Shown in pieces: positions 45,492-54,379 of a stretch of DNA of 64,000 bases. Source of the stretch: Streptomyces sp. FIT100 (GTDB lineage: Bacteria; Actinomycetota; Actinomycetes; Streptomycetales; Streptomycetaceae); contig NZ_CP075715.1 in the NCBI RefSeq assembly GCF_024584805.1, forward strand, positions 6,109,526-6,173,525, written 5' to 3'. Under the pieces are notes generated by a model. It was not told the origin of the DNA, searched no databases, and worked only from the letters and a program-made list of their open reading frames with translations. A program made the position numbers and the translations under genes. The stretch's first letter is position 1. The number at the start of each line of letters is the position of its first letter.

Positions 45492-47237
45492 ATGGAATAT
45501 TGGCGGGTGCGTATTGTTGTGGAACACGATCTGAAAATACCCGTACGTGACGGCGTGTTATTGAGTGCCGATCTCTATCGCCCGGAGACCGCCGAAGCGG
45601 TGCCTGTGCTCATCCGCCGTACGCCCTACGGGAAATCGGGGAGCCCGGGCGGAGCGTCCGTCGACGGCCTGCGGCTGGTGCGGTCCGGATACGCCCTGCT
45701 GGTGCAGGACGTGCGCGGCCGGTTTTCCTCCGGCGGCACCTTCGAGCCGTACTGGAACGAGGCCGCGGACGGCGCGGACACCGTCGCCTGGGCGGTGCGA
45801 CAGCCGTGGTGCGACGGCTCGGCGGGCCTGTTCGGCCGCTCCTACGAGGCCATGGCCGCGCTGCTCGCGGCGGCCGAGCGGCCGCCCGGCCTGGCCGCCG
45901 TCGCGCCTCACGTGGGCGGTTCCGGATTCGACGAGGGCTGGACGCGCCAGGGCGGCGCATTCCAACTGGGCTTCGTCCTCTACTGGGTGCTCTACGACCT
46001 GCTGCTCGGCGGGGCCGGGCTGGCCGGTCCCGACCTCGCCGACGTGTCCGCGGCGGTCGACCGGATCGACGACCTCTACCGGAACCCCGACGCCGCCGCG
46101 GACCTCCTGGACCGGCACGCCCCGTACTACCGGGAATGGCGCGAGCACCCCGGCGGCGACCCGTACTGGCGGCGCGCCGCTCCCCGCGAGTCGTATCCGG
46201 CGATAAACGTTCCGGTGCTCAATCTGACGGGCTGGTACGACATATTCCTCGCCGGTGCCCTGGAGAATTACCGGGGAATCAGGGAACAAGGCGTGGAGAC
46301 TGCTCTGGTGGTCGGCCCCTGGTCCCATTGCGTCACCGGCGGGGTATTTCCCCAGCGCCACTACGGGCTGGCCGCCGACGAACAGCACCTCGATGTGACC
46401 GGACTGCACTTGGGCCATTTCGACCGCCATGTGCGCCGACGGGGGAGTGGTGCGGCCCCCGATCCGGTGAAGCTCTTTCTCACCGGCACCGACGAGTGGC
46501 GCACCTTCCCCGACTGGCCGGTTCCCGGCACCGTGGAGTACGTCCTCCAGCTGGACGGCCGCGGCCTGACGCCCGGTCCGGCCGGTCCGCCCGGCACGGC
46601 CCCAACGGCGTCCGGCAGCGCGCGGATCCACCACGACCCGGCCGACCCGGTGCCCTCCACCGGCGGCGCGACCGCTCTGCCCGGCCAGTTCACCGGCGGC
46701 GACTGCGGCCCGCTCGACCAGCGCGATGTGGAGCGGCGCGCCGACGTGCTGTGCTTCACCGGCGCCCCGCTCACCAGCCCGCTGACCATCATCGGCGACA
46801 CGGCCTTGACGGTGTTCGTCACCCCGGACCCCGCTGGAGCCGATGTGACGGGCAAACTCGTCGACGTCCACCCGGACGGCCGGGCGGAGTTGCTGTGCGA
46901 CGGCATCCTCCGGCTGGAGCCCGCAGAGCCCGCAGAGCCCGCAGAGCCCGCAGAGCCCGCAGAGCCCGCAGGGGGCGCGGTGGACGCGGCGGGCCCGCGA
47001 GGCACCGGCGGGCCGAGGGCCGGCACGGCACCGGCCCCCGGCGCGCCGGTCGAGGTCACGGTCCGGCTCGGCGCGATCGGCCATGTGTTCCGCTCGGGCC
47101 ACCGGATCCGGCTGGAGATCGCGGGCAGCAACACGCCGCGCTTCGACGTCCATCCCCCGGTGGTCGCGCATCACACAGTCCACTACGGCGGTGACCACCC
47201 CTCACGCCTGCTGCTGCCGAGACTCGTCGGCGGCTGA
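45492..47237 (+). CDS. CocE/NonD-family hydrolase
   Basis: About 581 aa from ATG 45492 (GTG 45507 is possible; neither has a strong ribosome-binding site). An X-Pro dipeptidyl-peptidase/cocaine-esterase type hydrolase. Seen: VRDGVLLSADLYRP start, nucleophile GRSYEAMA (GxSYxA), the GWYDIFLAGALENYRG segment with the Asp, and His in GPWSHCVTGG. A C-terminal jelly-roll domain (PLTIIGDTALTVFV ...) is interrupted by six EPA repeats (46917-46970). It may cleave an amide/ester of an intermediate or mediate resistance. It ends 36 bp inside the 3' end of the convergent glycosyltransferase gene. Confidence 0.85.
   Translation: MEYWRVRIVVEHDLKIPVRDGVLLSADLYRPETAEAVPVLIRRTPYGKSGSPGGASVDGLRLVRSGYALLVQDVRGRFSSGGTFEPYWNEAADGADTVAWAVRQPWCDGSAGLFGRSYEAMAALLAAAERPPGLAAVAPHVGGSGFDEGWTRQGGAFQLGFVLYWVLYDLLLGGAGLAGPDLADVSAAVDRIDDLYRNPDAAADLLDRHAPYYREWREHPGGDPYWRRAAPRESYPAINVPVLNLTGWYDIFLAGALENYRGIREQGVETALVVGPWSHCVTGGVFPQRHYGLAADEQHLDVTGLHLGHFDRHVRRRGSGAAPDPVKLFLTGTDEWRTFPDWPVPGTVEYVLQLDGRGLTPGPAGPPGTAPTASGSARIHHDPADPVPSTGGATALPGQFTGGDCGPLDQRDVERRADVLCFTGAPLTSPLTIIGDTALTVFVTPDPAGADVTGKLVDVHPDGRAELLCDGILRLEPAEPAEPAEPAEPAEPAGGAVDAAGPRGTGGPRAGTAPAPGAPVEVTVRLGAIGHVFRSGHRIRLEIAGSNTPRFDVHPPVVAHHTVHYGGDHPSRLLLPRLVGG
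46917..46970. repeat. Six GAGCCCGCA repeats in the CocE-like gene
   Basis: A perfect 9-bp unit, GAGCCCGCA, repeats six times in frame and encodes Glu-Pro-Ala six times. It lies in a loop of the C-terminal domain and is likely to vary in copy number between strains. Confidence 0.85.
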
Positions 47238-48281
47238 CCTGACGTCCGGGCCGGCGGCATCCGGGTGGAAGACCGACAGATCGGCCACCCTTTCGATCCG
47301 CCGGCCCGCCTCCCAGTGCGCCCGCCGCAGCCGCCGCATCTGGGCCTTGGTCAGGCGGGTGCTGTGCTGCGGGATCGACCGCACCATCCGGGTCCGCTTC
47401 GCCGAGACCGGGTAGCGGTCGCGCACCTCGTACGGGTCGTTCAGCAGGTGGTGCACGGTGCCCGTGTGGAAGGCGGCCTTCAGCAGTCCGTAATAGGCGG
47501 CCGCGCCCACGCCCTTCACGCGGGCGCACTGAGCCAGTGTCCTGGACGCCTCGAACAGCCGCCACACCACCGGTACTGCCGGCGTGGTGAACACGCCCGT
47601 CTCCTGGGCGATGCCCTCACCGACGCCGTAGCGGAAGTAGCTGCGCATGTTCGCGAAGCCGTGCTGCGCGTCGTGGAAGATCCGGGCCTCGGGCAGGTAC
47701 ACCACGGGGATACCGGCCAGCTGGAGCCGGAAGTCGAACTCCCGGTCCTCGCACCAGTGGATGAGCTCGTCGAAGTGGTAGCCGCCGATGTGGCCGACGA
47801 TCTCGCGGTTGTAGATCAGCGGCGGGGACAGGGCGCTGATGTAGTCCCCCTCGTCGAACTCCCTTACGCGAGCGGTCAGCTTGCTGAGAACACCGTCCGA
47901 CTCGCCGTACACCACCTGCCCCTTGACCACCGGGGCGGTGAGGACCGCACGGACCATGGCCCGGACCACGCCCGGGGCGAAGACGCAGTCGGAGTCCATC
48001 AGCAGCAGGTACTGCCGGTCGGTGGCAGCGGCCCCCGCGTTGTAGGCCGCGCCCAGGTTGCCCACGTCGTCGATCTCGGTGACCGTCAGCGGCCGCGGGT
48101 GGTCGGCGATCAGTTTCAGCACCGCGTCGCTGGGTCCGTTGAGCGCCAGGACGATCTCGACGTCCTCGTCGATCGACGCGATGCAGTCGGCGATCCGCAG
48201 GTCGTCGCGCAGAGCGATGACCACGCTGGTCCGGGCGACGCCCTTGTCGACCACGGCCTCGTCCACCGGGTCGTTCGCCAT
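47202..48281 (-). CDS. GT2-family glycosyltransferase
   Basis: A 359-aa family 2 glycosyltransferase. The first part (RTSVVIALRDDLRIADCI ... VEIVLALNGPSD, NLGAAYNAGAAATDRQYLLLMDSDC) has the GT-A fold with the DxD-like motif DSD, and YHFDELIHWCEDREFDFRL gives the ED catalytic segment. It likely attaches the amino sugar (gulosamine precursor) to the streptolidine part. The ATG at 48281 with GGGAG upstream is preferred; the frame continues above to 48635 without support. Confidence 0.9.
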   Translation of the reverse strand: MANDPVDEAVVDKGVARTSVVIALRDDLRIADCIASIDEDVEIVLALNGPSDAVLKLIADHPRPLTVTEIDDVGNLGAAYNAGAAATDRQYLLLMDSDCVFAPGVVRAMVRAVLTAPVVKGQVVYGESDGVLSKLTARVREFDEGDYISALSPPLIYNREIVGHIGGYHFDELIHWCEDREFDFRLQLAGIPVVYLPEARIFHDAQHGFANMRSYFRYGVGEGIAQETGVFTTPAVPVVWRLFEASRTLAQCARVKGVGAAAYYGLLKAAFHTGTVHHLLNDPYEVRDRYPVSAKRTRMVRSIPQHSTRLTKAQMRRLRRAHWEAGRRIERVADLSVFHPDAAGPDVRSAADESRQQQA

Positions 48282-48415
48282 TCCGTTCTCCCTCGTCTCG
48301 GTCGTGTCACTGCGGTGTGCGCCCTCCGCGCGGGCCGTATGGCCCGCGCGGAGGGACTGGTGTGACCAGTGCGCTCGGCGCGATGGTGCCGCCCGGCGCG
48401 GTGGGTGGATCGCGG

Positions 48416-49648
48416 TCAGCCGGCCGCGTCCTTGAACCGCAGCGGCAGCGCTCGCAGCGTGCGCTCGGCGATCGCCTCGGCCGCCGCCTGCTCCGTGGCG
48501 TACGCGATCACGCCTGCGAGGACGTCGGACCCGCCGCGGTACGGCGGCACCACGGTGCCGGGCGCCAGCTCGGTGCCCCAGAACACGTCGTGCACCCCGG
48601 GCCGGCGGGTGACGTGCCATGGGTCGCCGACCCACTCCACCACCCCGCCGTCAGCCGGCAGGAAACGCTGGACCGCCGCCCGGCTGCGCGTCGGCTCCAG
48701 CTCGGCCAGTTCCAAGGGCCGGCCCAGCGCCAGCCGGACCACGTTGGGCAGCGGGTCCACTCCCGTGGCCAGCCGCATCACCTCGGTGGCGATCCGGGAG
48801 CCGGTGAGCCGGCAGGTGATCTCCAGGAGCACCACCCGGCCGTCGTGCGTGCGCAGGATGTCGGTGTTGATCACCGCCGGGTCCAGGCGCAGGGCGCGCG
48901 CCCCGCGCCGTACCGTGTCGGTGATCTCCTCGATCTGCTCGGCGGTGAGCCGGCTGGGAAGCGTGTCGCCGCCCTCGAAGAAGTGCGGGGCGAACTCCTC
49001 CTTGCGCCCGTACTCCCGGTCGGCGAAACCGAACCGGCGCAGCTCGCCGTCGACCATGAACGCCGCCAGCGTGTGCTCGGTGCCCTCCAGGAACTCCTCG
49101 ATCACGATCCGCCCGGCAGGGCTGAGCCGCAGCGCCTCCTCGGCCAGCTCGCGCACCCGGTCGGGAGACTCCACCTTCAGCACGCCCAGCGACCCGGTCT
49201 GGTCACAGGGTTTGATCACCGCCGGAAGCCCGATCTGAGCCACCGCCTGGACCGCCTCGCCCACGCTCTCCGCGGTGGCGAAGGTGGGCACATCGAGCCA
49301 TGCCCTGCGCAGGATCGCCAGCCGACGGTCCTTGAGCGTGCAGTTGAGCGCCGTCTCCATGGGCAGACCCGGGCAGCCGAACCGGTGCGCGAGTGCGCTG
49401 ATGACCGGGGGGTTGTCGGCGCCCAGTGAGAACACCCCGTCGATGCGGTCGATGCCTGCCGCCGACAGCTCCGCGAGGACCGCCACGGCGTCGTCCGGGT
49501 CGCACACCAGCAGGACGTCCGCGGCCGCCCGCGCCCGCTCCGTAGGGGTGTCCGTCACCACGATCAGCTCCAGCCGGGGCGAGCGCAGTTCGGCGAGCGA
49601 GCGGTCCATGCCGGTGCCGACCCCGCAGACCAGTAGCCGGTCAGCCAC
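48416..49648 (-). CDS. ATP-grasp ligase
   Basis: A 410-aa ATP-grasp enzyme. Seen: PAVIKPCDQTGSLGVLKV (Lys and Gly-loop), IVIEEFLEGTEHTLAAFMV, and the Mg-binding LLEITCRLTGSRIATEV segment. The family joins a carboxylate to an amine using ATP. In this cluster it may form an amide bond, perhaps the lactam or the link to beta-lysine; the substrate is not known. It overlaps the deacetylase start by 8 bp and so is co-expressed with it. Confidence 0.9.
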   Translation of the reverse strand: MADRLLVCGVGTGMDRSLAELRSPRLELIVVTDTPTERARAAADVLLVCDPDDAVAVLAELSAAGIDRIDGVFSLGADNPPVISALAHRFGCPGLPMETALNCTLKDRRLAILRRAWLDVPTFATAESVGEAVQAVAQIGLPAVIKPCDQTGSLGVLKVESPDRVRELAEEALRLSPAGRIVIEEFLEGTEHTLAAFMVDGELRRFGFADREYGRKEEFAPHFFEGGDTLPSRLTAEQIEEITDTVRRGARALRLDPAVINTDILRTHDGRVVLLEITCRLTGSRIATEVMRLATGVDPLPNVVRLALGRPLELAELEPTRSRAAVQRFLPADGGVVEWVGDPWHVTRRPGVHDVFWGTELAPGTVVPPYRGGSDVLAGVIAYATEQAAAEAIAERTLRALPLRFKDAAG

Positions 49649-50345
49649 GGCGGCCTCCCTCCGGGCCGGAGGCGGGCGGGAGGCGCAGGCTCAGCACCTG
49701 GAAGACCTCCGCGTCCCCCGAACCGGCCGACACAGCGCCTCGGTAGCGGGCCAGCCCTCGGATGCCCTCGTCCCAGGCGGCGTGCCGCAGCTGGGAGACG
49801 TACGCGCGCATCGCCTCCACCTTCGTATGGATGTGTTCGCCTATGTCCTCGGCGTACTGGTACCGGGCCATCGGCGACCACACCTCGTAACCGAGCACCA
49901 GCCGGGGCGCCGGCATCGGACACTCGCCGGCCTCCTGGAAGAACTCCGACTGCGCCATCCACAGCGCCTCGGTGGTCAGCCGGTGCACCATGCGGTGCTC
50001 GACGTCGTCGTCGTTGTCGTGCGGCAGATAGACCACCTGCGGCCGCACCTCGCGCAGCACCCGTACGAGGTCCAGGTGGATCCGGCGGGACAGAGCGAAG
50101 TCCCGGGAGGACTCGTCGAACCGGACACAGCGGTGCACACCCAGGATCTTGGCGGCGTTCTCCGTCTCCGCGGCGAACTCGGCTTCGGTGACGGCGTCGT
50201 CGAGGGCGCTGCGCTCGCGCCCGATGACGACGACCACCGTCACTCGGGCGCCTTCGCGGACGTGCTTGGCCATGGACCCGCCGCAGCCGATGACGTCGTC
50301 GTCGGGGTGCGGTGCCACCACCAGCACATCGGTGACCCCGGTCAT
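49641..50345 (-). CDS. PIG-L/LmbE-type N-acetyl deacetylase
   Basis: A 234-aa zinc deacetylase of the PIG-L family. The metal-binding motif is PHPDDDVIGCGG (family: AHPDDE), and HDNDDDVEHRMVH supplies the second His. Such enzymes remove N-acetyl groups from GlcNAc-type sugars and fit deacetylation of the gulosamine sugar of streptothricins. ATG 50345 overlaps the oxidoreductase-epimerase stop (ATGA); the longer upstream frame is a shadow. Confidence 0.92.
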   Translation of the reverse strand: MTGVTDVLVVAPHPDDDVIGCGGSMAKHVREGARVTVVVVIGRERSALDDAVTEAEFAAETENAAKILGVHRCVRFDESSRDFALSRRIHLDLVRVLREVRPQVVYLPHDNDDDVEHRMVHRLTTEALWMAQSEFFQEAGECPMPAPRLVLGYEVWSPMARYQYAEDIGEHIHTKVEAMRAYVSQLRHAAWDEGIRGLARYRGAVSAGSGDAEVFQVLSLRLPPASGPEGGRRG

Positions 50346-52366
50346 GCCCCCGCCTTCGGAAGGTGCCCGGCCCAGTCGGCCCACTGCCTGGTCAGTGCGA
50401 TGCCCTCCGCGAAGGACGTGCGCGCGGTGAAGCCGAGCATGTGCCGGGCCTTGTCGTACTGGGCGCGGGCGGCCGAGCGGTACAGCTCCAGCTCCCAGTC
50501 CGGCACCGGGTCTCCGGCGGACTGCGCACGCGGCCCGCCCAGGCCGCGCAGGGAGCGGATCGCGTCGAAGTAGCCGCCCCAGCCGAGCGGTTCGCCGTTG
50601 CCGACGAGGAAGCGCTGGCCGGCGGCCGCTTCGGCCTCGATGGCCAGGAGGACCGCGTCCGTCAGGTCGTCGACGTACACGGCGTTGCACACGCCGGTCC
50701 CACCGCCCGCCGGGAGTGCGGCGAAGTCCCCCTCCGGACGCTGCAGCTGGGCGGTGGTCCACTGTCCGCCCCACGGGCCGTAGACCACGCCGGGCTGGAG
50801 CACAACGGTCTCCAGGCCGAGGCCGTGGGCATCGAGGACCAGCCGCTCGGCCGCCAGCTTCTGCTGCTCGTACTCGCGGTCGGCGGGGTCCGCCGGACGG
50901 GCCGGTGACTCCTCGGTCAGCTCACCGGTGACGGTGGGGTCGTAGACGTCGACGGTGCTCAGGTGCACCACCCTCCGGACTCCGGCGGCGCGGGCGGCGG
51001 CCAGCACGCCGGCGGTGCCCTCGACGGACATCGCCCAGCGTTCCGCTTCGGTGCCTGTGTTGCCGAAGGCGCAGTGCACGACGGTGTCGCAGCCCTCGAA
51101 GGCCGCTCGCAGTCCGTTGGTGTCCAGCAGGTCCGCCTGGCGGAACTCCAGCCGCTCCTGGGGCAGTACGGACAGCCGCGCGGCCCGGCCGAATCCGCGG
51201 ACCACCGGCCGGACGCGGGCCTGGGTGCCGAGGATCAGCCGCTCGACGAGCCGGCCGCCTATGAAGCCGCTCGCGCCGGTGACGGCCACGGTACGGCCGG
51301 CGAGCGCGGGGCCGGCCTTCGCATCGTCGCCGCGCGTGGTCCACGGCTGCGGTGCGGAGCGCTCGTCGGCGGTGCCGCCGCCGTAGCAGTCCTGGATCAG
51401 TTCGACGACGCGTACGCCGTCCTCGGGGCCGGAGTGCACCGGGGCGCTGCCGCGGATGGCGGCGGCGAAGTTGACGAGCTGCTCCGTGAACAGCAGCTCC
51501 CACTCGTCCTGCGCAGGGGCCACCCCGTCCACGTCGCCGCGGTGCAGCTCCACGCCGTCCGCGGTGATCAGGCTGCACTCACCGGCCGGGAAGTCGGTGC
51601 CGATGGTGGCGGTCGCCTTGGTGCCGGTGACCTTGCAGGAGATGCCGAGATCACGCAGTCGGCTGAACTCGCAGTGCACGTCGACGGAGCCGAAGCGCAG
51701 GTGTGAGGAGGCGTCCGTCTCCACACCGCCCAGGGAGTTGTCCTCGTAGCGGACGACTTCCACATCGGGGCCGAGCCACCACAGCAGGGTGTCGAAGACG
51801 TGCGAGCCGGTGTCGGTGAGCACGCCGCCGCCCGCGAGCCGCCGGTCGAACATCGACCAGGTCACCGGCTCCCACGCGTACGGGTGGCCCTCCGCCCAGT
51901 CGACGCGCACCACTTCGCCGAGGTCGCCGCCGTCGATGAGCCGCTTGACCCAGGCGTAGGCGGGGAAGAGCCGCCGGGGGTGTGCCATGGCGAGCACCGG
52001 CGTGACGGCTCGGGCGGCGAGCCGCCGGGCATCCTCGGCGGAGGTGCTCATCGGCTTCTCCAGCAGCACGTGCTTGCCGGCGGCGAGGAGCGGCTCGACG
52101 GTCTGTGCGTGCAGGGTGTGCGGGACGACGACCACGGCGGCGTCAAAGGCGTCGGCGACCTCGGCCGGGTCGGTGGCGATCACCACCCGGTCGGCATCGG
52201 CGCCGCCGAGCTCGCGGTAGAGGTCGAGGGCGGCCCGGGCCTGGCGCGGGTCGCGGTCGATGAGCGCGGTCAGCTGCAGGTCCCCCACCAGCGGGGGCAG
52301 GGCGGGCACATGGCAGCCCCGGGCGGCTGCGCCGCACCCGACGATCGCGAGGCGTATGGGAGTCAT
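50342..52366 (-). CDS. Gfo/Idh/MocA oxidoreductase fused to NAD-dependent epimerase
   Basis: A 674-aa two-domain protein. The N-terminal half (1-340) is a Gfo/Idh/MocA oxidoreductase: Rossmann loop LAIVGCGAAARGCH, conserved EKPMSTSAED and DTGSHVFDTLLWW. The C-terminal half (about 355-674) is an SDR epimerase/dehydratase with its own loop VAVTGASGFIGG and the catalytic YxxxK as YEQQK. Such a fusion could oxidise and epimerise a nucleotide sugar in one polypeptide, fitting formation of gulosamine from N-acetylglucosamine (inference). ATG 52366 with GGAGAG upstream is preferred over TTG 52378. Confidence 0.9.
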   Translation of the reverse strand: MTPIRLAIVGCGAAARGCHVPALPPLVGDLQLTALIDRDPRQARAALDLYRELGGADADRVVIATDPAEVADAFDAAVVVVPHTLHAQTVEPLLAAGKHVLLEKPMSTSAEDARRLAARAVTPVLAMAHPRRLFPAYAWVKRLIDGGDLGEVVRVDWAEGHPYAWEPVTWSMFDRRLAGGGVLTDTGSHVFDTLLWWLGPDVEVVRYEDNSLGGVETDASSHLRFGSVDVHCEFSRLRDLGISCKVTGTKATATIGTDFPAGECSLITADGVELHRGDVDGVAPAQDEWELLFTEQLVNFAAAIRGSAPVHSGPEDGVRVVELIQDCYGGGTADERSAPQPWTTRGDDAKAGPALAGRTVAVTGASGFIGGRLVERLILGTQARVRPVVRGFGRAARLSVLPQERLEFRQADLLDTNGLRAAFEGCDTVVHCAFGNTGTEAERWAMSVEGTAGVLAAARAAGVRRVVHLSTVDVYDPTVTGELTEESPARPADPADREYEQQKLAAERLVLDAHGLGLETVVLQPGVVYGPWGGQWTTAQLQRPEGDFAALPAGGGTGVCNAVYVDDLTDAVLLAIEAEAAAGQRFLVGNGEPLGWGGYFDAIRSLRGLGGPRAQSAGDPVPDWELELYRSAARAQYDKARHMLGFTARTSFAEGIALTRQWADWAGHLPKAGA

Positions 52367-52429
52367 GGTTCTCTCCAAGGGGTCGGAGAAGCGGATGGCC
52401 GTGACCGGGACGGTCAGGGCCCGTCCCGG

Positions 52430-53182
52430 TCACGGCGCGTGGTCGGCAGTGGCGGGGTGATGGACCCAGACGTTGGGCTCGGCGTATGTGCCGTATCCGT
52501 CCTCGGCGACGCGCAGCGGCACCAGGGCGCCGAGCAGCGGGTAGTCGCCCGGCCCGGGCAGCGGGTGGCCGAGGTATTCCTCCCAGCGGGCGACCGGCTG
52601 GCGGATCACCAGGGACCGCTCGGCGATGCCCAGCCGGCGGGCCCCCAGCCGCAGATGGGTGCGCAGCCACGGATCGAAGCTGCGGCCGTCGGGGAGGCGC
52701 CAGGCGGCGTACTCCTCCATGGGGATCAGCGGGTAGTGCGGTTTGCGGGTGGGCCGCACCGGGATGATCACGCCGCGAGGGGCGTGCTGCGCGGCCCGTC
52801 GCAGGGACTCGGTCAGCAGCCGTTCGGCGTGGCCGGCCGCCCGGTGTGCGGGATCGACGGACACCGACAGCATGCACACGGCGTCCGGGCGGTCCGGTGG
52901 GCCGTGGTCGACGGCCTCCACCAGGACCTCGTCGCTGCCGGACGGCAGCGACGAAGCGGCGCCGTCCCAGGCGACCGGCAGTCCGTTGGCCGCCGCCACC
53001 AACCGCCCGTTCCCGTCCAACAGGCAGAGCTGGTGGGCTGGATAGCGGTCGTACATGCCGTGCCAGCGCCAGTTGCCGGGGGACTCCCAGCTCATGAACT
53101 CAGGCATGTTGGCGCTGATCAGGTCATCCACCTCGGCCAGCAGCCACGGGTCCCGGGACAGATCGGTGAGGGTGAGGGACAT
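52430..53182 (-). CDS. GNAT-like N-acyltransferase
   Basis: A 250-aa protein with a GNAT-like pattern: VCMLSVSVDPAHRAAGHAERLL (acetyl-CoA loop type), then PVRPTRKPHYPLIPMEEYAAW. It is longer than usual GNATs and lacks a clean RxxGxG/A. Adjacent to the arginine hydroxylase (7 bp), it is probably part of the same operon. Role unknown; an acyl transfer step in the sugar or streptolidine branch is possible. Confidence 0.75.
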   Translation of the reverse strand: MSLTLTDLSRDPWLLAEVDDLISANMPEFMSWESPGNWRWHGMYDRYPAHQLCLLDGNGRLVAAANGLPVAWDGAASSLPSGSDEVLVEAVDHGPPDRPDAVCMLSVSVDPAHRAAGHAERLLTESLRRAAQHAPRGVIIPVRPTRKPHYPLIPMEEYAAWRLPDGRSFDPWLRTHLRLGARRLGIAERSLVIRQPVARWEEYLGHPLPGPGDYPLLGALVPLRVAEDGYGTYAEPNVWVHHPATADHAP

Positions 53183-53189
53183 GGTGCGC

Positions 53190-54224
53190 TCAGCCCAGCA
53201 GCCGGGTCGCGGCCGTGGCCCGCATCTCGCGGGAGCGCCGCAGATCGGCCGTCACACACACCCGCTTGAGCCAGCGGTCGGTGCCGTCGTAATGGGCCTT
53301 GAACGGGAGACGTCCGTGCACCGCGCGGTGGTTGTCGATGAACAGGACGTCGCCCTGGTCCGCGACGACCTCCCGCATCCCCGCGTCCACGAGCTTGTAC
53401 AGCGCGTCGTAGGCGCGCCGGGCGTCGGTGTCGCCCTCCGGCACCGAGGTGAAGTACGGGTCGAGGCGCATGTACGGGTCCAGCCGCGAGCCGTAGAGCA
53501 GTGGGCCGAGCGGCCGCTCGTCGATCATCCGCTGGATGGTGGCGAACCGGGCCTCCTCTTCCTCGCCGGTGATCGTGTTGTTCTTCGGCAGATGGGACTC
53601 GTCGGGCGCGATGGAGAAGCGCGGTTCGAAGAGGATGTCGATGTCCTCGGCGGACAGCGAGGCCACGTCCAGCCCGCCGAGGGTGGTCGGCACACGGTCG
53701 GGATTGCGCAGCGCGCCGAGGATCAGGTAGTCGCTGCGGTAGGGGTGGAAGGCGTCCTCGGTGTGCCAGGTCAGCAGCTCTTTGCTGCCCATCCCGAGCT
53801 GGTCGTTCTCGTGCTGGCGGATGGGGAAGATGTCGTGCACGAGGTGGCCGTCCTGCTGGGTGGCCCACCCGAAGGGTTCGCCGAGCAGCGCCGCGTACAG
53901 CATCAGCAGAAGCTCCTCGGGGAACTCCGGGCCGGGCCGCTGACGCCCGCGCCAGTGGTCGGGGGTGGGGCCGATGCGCTGCTGGTCGAACTCGTGCCCC
54001 CGGATCACGGCGTGGCCCTCGTGGTCGGTCAGCTTGAACTCGCGCAGGAACCGCTGAACGCCCTCCGGCAGCCGTGCCGCGAGCCGCGGCGCGTCGCGCA
54101 GCAGTACGGGGTCGTTGAAGGACGGGTAGGAGTCAGTCAGTTCGAGGCTGAGCGCCGCGATCGCGGAGGCCTCTTCGGCCGTCAGGCTGTAGTCGGACGT
54201 GGACTGGTCGGTGAGGTTCGACAT
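53190..54224 (-). CDS. Fe(II)/2-oxoglutarate arginine hydroxylase (OrfP/VioC-like)
   Basis: A 344-aa clavaminate synthase-like dioxygenase. Iron ligands visible: HxE at His154/Glu156 (LTWHTEDAFHPY) and distal His303 (FIDNHRAVHGRLPF), followed by the Arg in RWLKRVC that binds 2-oxoglutarate. The family member in viomycin (VioC) hydroxylates L-arginine at C3, and in streptothricin OrfP makes 3,4-dihydroxyarginine. With the OrfR-like PLP gene upstream in the same operon, it is the first step to streptolidine. About 155 bp separates it from the A-T gene. Confidence 0.93.
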   Translation of the reverse strand: MSNLTDQSTSDYSLTAEEASAIAALSLELTDSYPSFNDPVLLRDAPRLAARLPEGVQRFLREFKLTDHEGHAVIRGHEFDQQRIGPTPDHWRGRQRPGPEFPEELLLMLYAALLGEPFGWATQQDGHLVHDIFPIRQHENDQLGMGSKELLTWHTEDAFHPYRSDYLILGALRNPDRVPTTLGGLDVASLSAEDIDILFEPRFSIAPDESHLPKNNTITGEEEEARFATIQRMIDERPLGPLLYGSRLDPYMRLDPYFTSVPEGDTDARRAYDALYKLVDAGMREVVADQGDVLFIDNHRAVHGRLPFKAHYDGTDRWLKRVCVTADLRRSREMRATAATRLLG

Positions 54225-54379
54225 GCCAACTCTCGCTGAGTGGTTCGGGATGGTTGCTGCCCGCGGATGGGTGGAACGGGACCGCGGGCCCTCGGATGGT
54301 GCTGGGTGTGCGGTGGTCCGGGATGCGTGTTGCGTGGGGCGTCCCGGAGCCGGCCGGTGGACTCGGAGGCCGGGACGGC

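Noticed and set aside
46917..46970. A CRISPR-like short repeat array
   Set aside because: The repeats are perfect, in-frame 9-bp units inside a gene with no spacers.
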